Assembly (NCBI RefSeq): GCF_943734655.1
Contig: NC_071354.1
Coordinates: 193,104,911-193,168,910 of the forward strand
From: Sabethes cyaneus
Lineage: Eukaryota; Arthropoda; Insecta; Diptera; Culicidae
Length of the DNA: 64,000 nt
Direction of reading: 5' to 3'
The notes beneath the pieces are model-generated. The model saw only the letters and a list, made by a program, of their open reading frames with translations, made no database searches and was not told the origin of the DNA. Each line of letters begins with the position of its first letter. The stretch's first letter is position 1. The position numbers and the translations under genes are program-made. Shown one piece after another: positions 53,825-63,221 of the stretch.

Positions 53825-55134
53825 CTAGCTGACCCGACAAACTTCGTATTGCCACAAATTAACCTGTGCTGTACATAAATCGTGAATCTCGGATAACCTT
53901 TGTTACAATCTCGAGTTTTGCAAGTTTCTGGGGAGTTCATGGGTGTTTTAATATACAAATTTTCCTCAGAATAAAGTAGAAAACAACTCCCCCCATCGCT
54001 TAGCCTGATAAAATAAAGCGGATAGCATTTAAATATCCGCCATCATTATAAACCATTTCGCCGAATACCATTTTGCGGAACACCAATTCTCGGTTGACCA
54101 TAACGCGGAATATAGAGTTTCGCAGAATACTATTTCGCGAAAAACCTTACGCGGGATGTATCATTTCACGGAAAATCTTTTCGTAGAAAGTACCATTTCG
54201 CAGGGATGACCCAACAGAAGAAAAGTAATAGAGGTCAGTAAATCTAGGAAAATAAATAAACCTAGATAGAGGTGATCTCAACGGGGGGTACCCTCCGCAG
54301 TGACCGGAGCTTCCGACGGCAGGTCGCCGGCAACACTCGCGGCCTGTGGCCGTCTCGCGCTGAATTATCTAATGTTACTATTGATAGTTATTGGTGATCT
54401 TGTTATTGATTAATGTTTTATGAAAGAGTCTAAAATTTCTCGAGTTCGATTAATTTTTGAGTTACGCAAAAATTTCTGCTTTATTTGTATGAGAGTCCTT
54501 ATCCCCCTACCACAGGGGTGAGGGGTCTCAAACCATCATTTAAAAAATTCTTGCCTCCAAAACCCCCAACATGCCAAATTTGGTTCCATTTGCTTGATTA
54601 CTTCTCGAGTTATGAGGAAATTTGTTTTTCATTTGTATAGGAGCCCCCCCCCCCCTCCTAAAGTAGGGAGAGCTTTCAATTCACCATAGAAAAAATTCTT
54701 GTCTCCAAAAACACCCGCATGTAAAATTTTGTTCCATTTGCTTGATAAGTCTTCGAGTTATGCAGAAATTTGTATTTCATTTGTATGAAAGCCTCCCCTC
54801 TTAGTGGGGGGAGGGGTCTCTAACCATCATAAGAACCTTTCCTGGCCCAAAAACCCCTATTTGCCAATTTTCATGCCGATCGGTTCAGTAGTTTTCGATT
54901 CTATAAGGAACATTCGGGCAGACAGACAGAAATCCATTTTTATAGGCATAGATTTGTATGGGAGCCCCCCCTTCTTAGTGGGGGGAGGAGTCTTTTGCCA
55001 TCGAGAGAACCTTCCCTAGTTCCAAAACCCCTATTTGCCAATTTTCACGCCGATCGGTTCAGTAGTTTTCGATTCTACAAGGAACATAGGGACAGACGGA
55101 CAGACAGACAGAAATCCATTTTTTTAGGTATAGA
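53825..55134 (-). mobile_element. Helitron-like element, copy 3 (both ends present), 1.31 kb
   Basis: Read on the minus strand: 5' flank A, then TCTATACCTAAAAAAATGG, TCTG repeats, four to five tandem units of 130-190 bp (55120-54450), a GC-rich region (54290-54360, GCCGGCAACACTCGC on the plus strand), the GAAATGG-rich segment (54210-54040) and the 3' end GTTTGTCGGGTCAGCTAG, 3' flank T. Insertion between A and T without duplication, TC start, CTAG end and a terminal stem (GGCAA/TTGTC) fit canonical Helitrons. No Rep/helicase. This copy defines the family's ends. Confidence 0.7.
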
Positions 55135-55136
55135 TT

Positions 55137-55310
55137 ACTGTTTTTTGGAAAGGGAGGAAGATGCGAATGATGATTGATTGGATGAACTGGAAAATTTTTG
55201 ATACATAGGCTAAAAATATATTGTGTTGTGCAATGGCAAGTGGGACACAAACCCACAATCTCGCGGTTACCGGCCAAGTATTTGAACATTTAAAATACTG
55301 CCGCACTCTT
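55137..55310 (-). mobile_element. SINE family 2, tRNA-derived, abutting the Helitron-like element
   Basis: On the minus strand: tRNA-like head (ACTTGGCCGGTAACCGCGAG, then GTGGGTTTGTGTCCCACTTG as decayed B box) followed by the body 'TATATTTTTAGCCTATGTAT' and TTTTCCAGTTCATCCAATCA, matching 25235-25410. Its 3' end lies directly beside the 5' end of the Helitron-like copy 3. Confidence 0.75.
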
Positions 55311-55544
55311 CTATTAGGAAGTCTCTTACCTGGTATCGTTTCATTCTCCCAATTCTACCATTTCACACACGCACCACACACTCTTTAGCGATGATATTGT
55401 TTTGTTTTTATCTAACTATTCTTTGTTTTTGCCGCATGGAAGTTAGACTGTTATGTATTCAGTCAGTGCGATAGAAACAGGCAGCTCGTTGCCGACTGTC
55501 GCTTCGGCTAGTCAATGATTTACCATTACTGAGAGTTTGTTTTC

Positions 55545-56000
55545 TTTCAAAAACTAGACAAACGGGATAGAAAAAGGAAAAAAAAAACACGGGAAAAAAA
55601 GCATGATACTGTGGAACTGGCATGAAATAAAGAAAAATTGTAACACGGCGGAAAACGGGACCTAAAAAGAGAAAAAAATGGAAAAAGAAGAAGGAAAAAC
55701 CGAAGCAAAAAAGGCAGAAAAAGAGGGATAATGAAAAAAAAAGGAAAAACTATATAGAAAACGACGAAATTAAGAAAGAAAATGACGACAGAAGTGAAGA
55801 AAAACAGAGCAAAAAATGAAATTGAAAAAAAGGGAAAATAAAAGAAAAGAATACTGGAGTAAGCAAACTGAGAAACGTAAACAACAAAATAGGAAAATTG
55901 TGAGAAAAAATTAAAATGGAGGAGAGTGAGATAAAATGAAAAACACAATGTGATATAAAAGGAGAAAAAGCAGGTCATAATTAGAGGAAGAACGAAACAA
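55545..56000 (+). repeat. Purine-rich low-complexity block
   Basis: A/G-rich plus strand with words AACGGGATAGAAAAAGG, AAAAACACGGGAAAAAAAG and GAAGAAGG. A 143-codon Phe-rich minus frame is an artefact. Confidence 0.85.
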
Positions 56001-56124
56001 CAAAAAACCCCCAGGGGTCAGTCCCGGCGTAGTGGTTAGCATTCACGCCTCTCACGCCGAGGACCCGGGTTCAAATCCCAACCCCGCAGAAGTCACGAAT
56101 GACCCAAGCTGGTTAAAGTGACTA

Positions 56125-58166
56125 CCCAAGTAACAATTTGGGTTTTGTTATACTCTTATGATGGTACAGGTATACCTCGATAGTACGTACACCCGCACAT
56201 CATTTAGCGTACGTACTATCGAAACGTACGTACTATCGAATCACAATTTTTAAGGTAAAGTATTATTTTTATTATACTAAATATTGTCTAAAACTTCCAA
56301 ATTAGGTAGATCAGATCAGATATTATAAAATAAATAATGATCTTAGTAAAATTATTTTGGAAAAAAAAACTACAAATGTTAAAAAATAGTTGAAAAGTAA
56401 AGCAAAAGGAATCCAAAAATACCTATTTTTTCAAAATTCTCTCTCAAATTTACATATTTTAATCGAATAAATCTAGGTAAAGGTTTGGTACATAGTTGTA
56501 ATTATATGCTAGAATGAGGAAACATGACAAGAGGAGCTCAATAGCCGTCATTCGGGATATTTCATTCCAAATCCACTAATATCAATCGAGTGAGCTTCCA
56601 GTCTATATGCTGGACAATAAGCTGAGTGAGTGCTATGAACAGAAAATAGTTAACTACAATAATCGAAGCTTCAGCTGTAGGCTGCGTAAATTGGAGAAGT
56701 TCCTATAAGGCTGCTTATCTGCGTAGGAAAGCATACCTATCCCATGTGAATATTGATCGATTTTGAGAAAAATACGGAAGTAGCTTATTTATATCCTAAT
56801 TTACCTTACAAGCTGTAATTTAGACGGACTTTGTTCGAAAAATTTTCCAAAAAATATCAAACATGAACAGTTCCATATGCAAAATAAAAGCATAGCTATC
56901 CCATAATAATATTGTCCATTATAAACATTTTCTTTTTGCCAATTTAGGTAACAATATTCTTTTAATTTTCACCTCTATTGAGTGTGATAATAACTTAACA
57001 AAAAGATAATATGACAGTAATATTTATTTCTAAATTTATATCAAAGTTCTACCACGATGTTTTCTTAAACGGCAAAGATTTCACACAGGCACAATTTTCT
57101 TCGGCGATGACAGAGAGAAGAGTATTTGATAGAGCGACTTTTCTCTACGATTCGATTCCACAAGGTGATTTTTTTTCATTTGAAAAGTTTTCAAAAAATA
57201 GCTCGTGTTGTTTTTTCGACAGCAGAGCATACTTGAAGTTCGAAATTCAAACTTCATCAAGTTTGTATTTAGCAGTGACGTTGCCCTTTTTTGAATATAG
57301 TCTTTCGAAAGCGTTCGAGATATTGGGATTTATAAATTGTGTATTTCGAAACCAGACCGCGACGTCTTTCTTGGCTTCTTTAATCACGATCTTAAAGTCC
57401 TGAAATATTATTGGAGCGTTCCGGTTGTGCATACATTAGCATAGGAACTATCTTCCGCCATGTACTGTTAAAAATTTAAAAAAATACCTGTGAGACAGAC
57501 ATGCTTTTATTTAGCAAACACTTGTAAATAAAACCATAATTGTCCAATCTTCGAAATTCTGAGAAAAAAAAAATGCATTTGTGTTCAATTTTACAACCAA
57601 ATTAATGTGGATAGTTTAATTACTAGTGTAACGTAATTTTTTCTCCGAAGAAAGTAAAATAATTCTTGTATAATGACGACAACATATATTCTCCCGTCGC
57701 AGTTGGGAAGAATGCGAATCGCAGAAAAAGTGAATTCTCTGAGCAAAAATCTGCAAAATCTAGTAGCGACCATGAGTCTGCCCGGAATGCTTAAATAACT
57801 GTTATTTAGAACGCATATTTGATTAATTTACTATTTAAGAACTATTTTTAATTTTAAAATAATGGTTTTTTACATAATAGAAATAACTGATATTATTCAA
57901 AAATTTATAATTATTGAATACGTATTGCTTGTATTGACTCATAAATATTCATAAAAGTGTTTCTGCTTTATATAGAAACTAAAAAAAAATCATTGTTGGA
58001 AAATGTACGTACTATCGAGGCAAAATGTACGTATTATGGAGGGTACGTATTATTGAGGGTACGTACTAACGAGGGTACGTACTATGGAGGTATACCTGTA
58101 TTTAAGACCATAATTGGTCTTGAATACCACCATAAGAGTACAATAAAACTCACTTTGTTGCTTGGG
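56125..58166. mobile_element. Short TIR element (CCCAAGTAACAA family), itself split
   Basis: Left end CCCAAGTAACAATTTGGGTT, right end (reverse complement) CCCAAGCAACAAAGTGAGTT; the TIRs continue to about 42 bp (..TACTCTTATGRTGG). TA on both sides. Without the inner insertion (56167-58098) it is about 108 bp and almost wholly palindromic, with AAGACCATAATTGGTCTT near the centre. Non-coding. Confidence 0.9.
56167..58098. mobile_element. Tigger/pogo-like element, 1.93 kb, no recognisable transposase
   Basis: Both ends read CAGGTATACCTC inward and continue with SATAGTACGTAC; TA lies outside both (56165-56166, 58099-58100). CAGGYATACCTCG ends with a TA duplication are typical of Tigger/pogo elements. 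TACGTACTATCGA-type motifs repeat inside both ends (56205-56240, 58005-58090). Frames such as 57011-57403 (130 codons) show no CENP-B-like HTH or DDE motif, so this is probably a non-autonomous or decayed copy. Confidence 0.8.
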
Positions 58167-58638
58167 TATAATCAAACAACAACAAAAAAACCAACCGAAA
58201 ACAATAAAATAGAAAACAAGTTTAATGGAACAGAAAACATGATACAAGGCTAGAAAAGAGGCAAAACTGACCTGAAGGAAGGAGAAAAGGATGAAAAACG
58301 AAACAGAAAAGAAAAAAAATAGGAAAAGGACCCGTTTTTCTCTCCGTGTTTTTGTCTTTCGTTTCAGGAAAAGAAGAGAAAGAAGAAGCAGTGAGAAGAA
58401 AAAAAGAAAAACGAGAGATAAAACAATAGAAAACGACAAAAAAAGGAAAACGGAATAGAAAACAAGAAAAACCAAAATGGAAAAGAAGAAAAGTGAGAGA
58501 GAATTGATGGAGGAAACCGAGGAAAACGGGAAAAAAGGACAAACGGGATATATATGGAGGAAAGCTGAGAAAAAATTGGAATGGGAACTGGGAATGGAAT
58601 GGGAAAATGGGCAGAAAAAGAAAAACGGATCAATAAAA

Positions 58639-58718
58639 AAGATAAAGATGTAGAGAAAAAGATAAAGATGTAGAGAAAAAGATAAAGATGTAGAGAAAAA
58701 GATAAAGATGTAGAGAAA
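58639..58718 (+). repeat. 20-bp tandem repeat, four perfect copies
   Basis: Unit AGATAAAGATGTAGAGAAAA repeated four times without change; identity suggests recent expansion. Confidence 0.95.
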
Positions 58719-58930
58719 AAAACGACAAATGGGAGATCGAAAAGGAAAACCTGTGAAAAAAATTGAAAAAAGATGAAAAATAGGACAGCTAAAAGAGGAA
58801 AACGGTACAGACGAAGACGAAGAACAAGAAATAGAAGAATAGAAAAAGAATTAGAAAAAGACGTTAACTGGGAACGATAAAATGGAACAAGGATAATGAA
58901 AAGACGGAATACACGAAAGAAAATTACAAA

Positions 58931-58973
58931 AAGTGAGTGAAAAACAATTTTTCTCTTTGTTTTTCACTCACTT
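58931..58973. repeat. Perfect 17-bp hairpin with 9-nt loop
   Basis: AAGTGAGTGAAAAACAA (58931-58947) pairs perfectly with TTGTTTTTCACTCACTT (58957-58973). It is the only T-rich stretch in the surrounding purine-rich block, so an inversion or template switch during replication is a likely origin. Confidence 0.85.
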
Positions 58974-59189
58974 GCCGAAAAAAAGATAAAACAGGTCAAG
59001 AAACGATGAAAAGCAGAACAATAAAACAGAAAGCATGAGGCAGAAAATTCGAAAAACGAGAGAAAAATACGAAAAAAGAAGAAAACGGTACAGAAAGGTA
59101 GAAAAGCCGAACAAAATGTAAATAAACGGGACTAGAAAAGACAAAAAGGACAGAAAAGAGGTAAAACATCTAGAAAAGTAAAGAACACA

Positions 59190-59660
59190 AAATATGTCAA
59201 TCCTAATTTCAAGTATAAATTCGTGTCTAGTTCCGTATCCACGTACAAATTCAAGTCTAATTTATTGCTAACCTCCCAATTAGTTTCGAGCTCGTGGTAC
59301 AATACTACTCTAACAAGCCAGTCGTCGTACGTTCGATTCTCAATAAGCCGGTGCTTGCTAGATAGTGGTAGTAGGTCCATTGCACTAGCCCCGTAAATGT
59401 CCAGTACTTTAACAGCCTGCTGCGAAGTCTGTCGACAAAGAAAAGTCATGTCTTAGAAAGACGTTTAAGCCCAAAGCTTTGGCTTTTAATGTCGAATTGC
59501 ATGTCAAGTTTTAGACTAAATTTCAAATCGAATTTAATTTCAACTTCAAGTCAAATTTAAGCTGTGATTTCAAGTCCAATTTCTAATAAAATTTAATATC
59601 CACCATCAAATTTAATTTCAAATGAACTTTCTAATCCCTAAGCCTAATCTACAGTCAAAC
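59190..59660 (+). repeat. Degenerate minisatellite of a TTCAAGTCTAATTT unit, interrupted by a SINE
   Basis: CAAGTATAAATTCGTGTC, ACAAATTCAAGTCTAATTT on the left and ATTTCAAATCGAATTTAATT, TTTCAAGTCCAATTTC on the right of the SINE belong to the same kind of 12-bp repeat as 53440-53760. Confidence 0.7.
59275..59490 (+). mobile_element. SINE family 1
   Basis: Plus-strand copy. GTTCGATTCTC (59331-59341) is the B box; the A box region (about 59294-59307) is degenerate. The body runs TTACGGGGCTAGTGCAA on the opposite strand of the copy at 22003-22204 and includes CAGCCTGCTGCGAAGTCTGT, ending GACGTTTAAGCCCAAAG and CTTTGGCTTTT. It interrupts the minisatellite. Clear target duplications were not seen because the flanks are repetitive. 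Confidence 0.8.
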
Positions 59661-60202
59661 TTATTTAACTAATTTAAAGGCCTTTTAACTTCACCACTTG
59701 CATTCGGAATTTTGCCCGAATAACCAATATATTGCACCACAAAATACATTCCATTTTTCTTACCTTATGTTTTACCTCTAAAGTCATCCCAAAGGTTCAA
59801 TTTGGCAATGGATCGCCAATGTGATAACCTGTGGTTCATCTTCTGCACGACTAGTTACTAGTTAACCCCATTTACGCGGAAAGCTGTGAACTGACTCCCA
59901 CACTTTCTCTCTGTGCCAGTTACACGCTACCGACAACTATCCAAATAATATGTAAACAACACACATTATACGCAAATCCTCTGATATGCTACAAATGCCA
60001 CAATCGCCAATCAAAAGCCGTTGTAGAAATGAAGATAGAACCCACAAAGGGGCGAATGCCGCAAACGTAAACAAATGGGTTTAGCTCACGTGGAACCCAT
60101 TTTCCGATCTTCTGGATCTATCCTTCAACCGTACGGAGCCTCTTGAGATACATTCAATTATTCCGCAAATTGGTTCGGACTCTTCGGAGGTTTACCACGT
60201 TC
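59661..60202. other. No gene recognised
   Basis: Unique AT-rich sequence without frames or repeats. Confidence 0.45.
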
Positions 60203-60260
60203 TGGCTCTGGCTCTGACTCTGTCTTTCCACTTCTGGCTCTGGCTCTGGCTCTGGCACTG

Positions 60261-60297
<37 letters not shown>
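60203..60297 (+). repeat. (CTGGCT)n hexanucleotide repeat
   Basis: About 15 units of CTGGCT with variants CTGACT, CTGTCTTTCCACTT and CTGGCACTGG. The last seven units are uniform. Confidence 0.95.
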
Positions 60298-61664
60298 TCA
60301 ACAAATCTTAATTGCCAGAGGAGTGTCCCCGGTTATGAAACAGGTTTTGTTTTTTAGTCATAGCTTTTGAACGGATTATTTAATTCCGAATCTTTTTAAG
60401 ATTGAAGACTTATATATGTTTTTGCTAAAGACAGCATATATTTTTTTCTTGAAACAAAAATGTTATAACAAAATTGGGAGATATAGAATTTTTTGACCAA
60501 AAAAAAGTGTCCATGGTTGTGAAACATTCCGAAAAATCCATAAAAGAAAATAAAAATGAAGAAGGAAATAAAAAAATATAAAATGAATATAAAATATTAC
60601 ATTCATTTCTTAACGAAAAACCTGATTTAATCCACCTAATGGTGAAAGGAACCTTTGTTATACGGTCTTACTTGCTATTTGCGATAGAAATCGACACGTC
60701 TTCGGAAAATAATTCATCTATTGGCAGCACTTATAAATTTTGATAGTTCCTTTTCACATGAAATTGCTGAGTAAGTTGTTATTAATGTGGGTAAGTGCAA
60801 GGAAAATTAAGTTGTAAGAAGAAATATTATTCTTTAACATATACATTGCGTAGTAAAGGTCCAGTTTATAGGTTTTTGAACTATGCATAATTTCCTGTAA
60901 TGCCATTCTATTTGGTTCATATCAATAAAGTTTTCTTGAATAAATTTCATCAATTTTTATTAACCTTCGGTTACTCACGCTGCTGTATTTTGTACAACAT
61001 GTGTAGGTTTTTGAATGCCATATTGTTATATAGCTACAAATCATTGTTTAACTAACATATATTCTTCAATAAACTTGTTATGAGCAAAATGTCAGAAATA
61101 TTCGATGCATTAATACTTTAAATTGTTAGGAATACAGATCAGCATAAACCGACCGAAAATCACAGAAACGATGCAAGCAGCATATGAGGTGTACCGCAAT
61201 TGGCCCCAACTGGCATTTTATCTCGTTTCTTCATATTGAAAAATGGTGTCTGTATGGAGCAAAACTATCAGCAAATGTAAAATGTTTAAAATGTAGCCGT
61301 CTGTTAGTAGTCGAATAATTCGGAGTCAAAATTAGGGTGTTTTTTATAATCAAAGTTCAACAGATCCTAAACAAGCAGACATAGAGGTATACTACATTCA
61401 GTAAAATTGTGTATTTTTACTATTTGTACAACTTTGTAATACATGAAAGAGTCATACAACAATTACGAAAAGAGCTAAAATAGAAAAACTGATTTTACAT
61501 GTGCATTTAAAATAAATCTCTTCAAATCTTTAAAATAAATAAAATTCTCTATCTTCGCTAAAGAGATAGAAGGTTACTGTCTTCAGCAAAATTTCTTGTA
61601 ATAATATGCTCTAAGACTTTGCAGAACACATCAATGTGTTATATTGAAACTGAAGAAAAATATT

Positions 61665-61715
61665 TTTTTTATTTTTTTTTTATTTTATTTTATTTTATTT
61701 TTTTATTTTTTTAGG
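61665..61715 (+). repeat. T-rich (TTTTA)n tract
   Basis: ATTTTATTTTATTTTATTTT run, possibly a poly(A) tail of an element read on the minus strand; no coding remnant follows. Confidence 0.8.
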
Positions 61716-62389
61716 GGGATTAGCCAAAATTTAAATGCTACCAGACGATAGAGCATTTAATTTCAAAACACTCTTCCAAAGGTTTGATAAACTTAAAACC
61801 AAGTTTTCCTAGTCAAAAATCTAGCGCGCACGTTTTCTTTGGTTTTGGGCTATTGTGCGCGCGAGTAACTGTGTTACAAAAGTTAGCGCGAGTGTTCGAG
61901 GGTTAATATCTTTTGACCGGAAAAACCAATTCTTGTGAAGTTTTGCATATATATTCGTAGTGTCAAAACCTCTCGTTTGACATTAAAATAATTGAAATTA
62001 GGCAAATTAACTTGGTTAAAATCATTATAAATTATAGCTAATTTTGGTGTGGTGTATACGGTTGCTCATAACTTTCAAACTAAACGTCCAATAAAAAAAC
62101 AATTCAATAGTGATCTATCCGGCTATATTACCTTTCAAATGAAACTAATAGCGCATAAATCGGTTTGGCCATCTCTGAGAAACAGGCGATCATTTGGACC
62201 TTGTCAAAACTGGTTTTTTAAGCGTAACTTTTAAACTGCATATTTGTTTTCGGTGAAACTTGGTAGAAAGTTTGGCGATAGCAAGAGCTTTCATTTGGTA
62301 CTAAGATTATTAAAATTGGTTGTGTAGTTCCGGAAAAACCGTGTCACGTAGTTTTCACATTTTTGCCTATAACTTTTAAACGAAACGTC

Positions 62390-62665
62390 GTACCACGAAA
62401 CAACTGAATGGTGATATACTAGGCATAAATACCTTTCAAACAAAAGTAATAGCAGATGAATCGGTTCAGCCATCTCCGAGAAACAGGCGATAGAAAATGA
62501 GCTGCACACACATACATACACACACACACACACACTTACAGACATTGCTCAATTCGTCGAACCCTATCGATTGGTATATGACACTTGGCCCTCCGGGCCT
62601 TGGTTCTATTTCGCGTTTTTCGACCAATTTCTAAACCTTTGTTATATAGTATAACAAAGGTAAAA
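62390..62665 (+). repeat. Dispersed mosquito-type repeat end with (CA)n and a terminal palindrome
   Basis: (CA)n at 62505-62538 is followed by GACATTGCTCAATTCGTCG, ATCGATTGGTATATGACAC and GGCCCTCCGGGCC, ending in the near-perfect palindrome CCTTTGTTATATAGTATAAC then AAAGG (62637-62661). I recall this arrangement as a common repeat in mosquito genomes, but cannot name the family. Only this one copy is in the window. Confidence 0.5.
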
Positions 62666-63221
62666 CACTTTAAATGCAAAGTAATTTATCAGTTTCTTAA
62701 TTTAATCTTCTAAATCTAAATTGTAATCAATGCATGTAAAAACCGGAAGTTAGAGATCTCAAATTTGCGGATTTTGCTTGGATGTTTGTGATCATCAAAG
62801 TATTTAATAATCGTTTTTCGAAATTTTTTATAATCGAAGAACTTCACTGTTTCACAACCGGAGCGAACGATTAGTTTGTAAAAATTTATATATTTTTTGA
62901 GTAAACTATTTCACTTACAATTTGTCTGTGTGATGAAATAGAGATCCAAAACTAACGTTATATACATTTTACTACTTTTTTCTGTTCTATTTGGTACACA
63001 AAAAAATCAATCCCAAAACATTCTAAAAAACTTTTTCCGGCATGTTTTTCAAACACGTTTCCTACCAAACATTCTAAAAGCTGTATTTTAATTGTTGTTT
63101 GCTCAAAAGGTAGATAAAACGAGGCGTTGGTAGTAATTTGGTAGTGCTAGTTTAATAAACACGTCAAAAACGATGGGTATTTCACAGCCGTAGCCGTTTC
63201 ACAACAGGGGACAATCCTCTG

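Larger units (their letters stand above)
56012..58195 (+). mobile_element. SINE family 3, tRNA-Glu-like, split by a TIR element
   Basis: Head and body at 56012-56124: GGCGTAGTGGTTAGCATTCA (A box), CGCCTCTCACGCC (CUC anticodon-like loop), CCCGGGTTCAAATCCCAACC (B box), then GTCACGAATGACCCAAGC and AAAGTGACTA. The 3' end resumes after the inserted element with TAATCAAACAACAACAAAAA (58169-58190); the unbroken copy at 35624-35756 reads GTGACTATATAATTAAACAA at the same place. So a single SINE was opened at a TA. Not a functional tRNA gene. Confidence 0.85.
58190..59180 (+). repeat. Purine-rich low-complexity block
   Basis: A/G-rich plus strand with repeated words GGAAAACGG, GAAAAGAAG, AAACGGGACAAA. 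Contains a 20-bp tandem repeat and a perfect hairpin annotated separately. Phe/Ser-rich minus frames at 58050-58633 are artefacts. Confidence 0.85.
60316..63221. mobile_element. TIR element, 2.9 kb, with paired subterminal repeats
   Basis: Left end CAGAGGAGTGTCCCCGGTTA, right end (reverse complement) CAGAGGATTGTCCCCTGTTG, both continuing to TGAAACRG. Second copies of the motif are found inside: GTGTCCATGGTTGTGAAAC at 60508 and GTTTCACAACCGG at about 62850. ATTGC precedes the left end and its inverse follows the right end, so the TIR may be 5 bp longer. No target duplication was resolved and no transposase seen. The CAG end would fit hAT, but this is not established. Confidence 0.6.

Noticed and set aside
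55547..55978. 143-codon Phe-rich minus frame
   Set aside because: Shadow of a purine-rich block.
56015..56100. Possible tRNA-Glu gene
   Set aside because: A and B boxes and an anticodon arm are present, but the acceptor stem does not pair and a SINE body follows; a second copy with target duplication exists.
57011..57432. Transposase gene of the Tigger/pogo-like element
   Set aside because: Frames on both strands overlap, and neither shows a CENP-B-type DNA-binding motif nor DDE residues.
58050..58633. Phe/Ser-rich minus frames up to 141 codons
   Set aside because: Shadow of a purine-rich block; one also runs across the end of the Tigger-like element.
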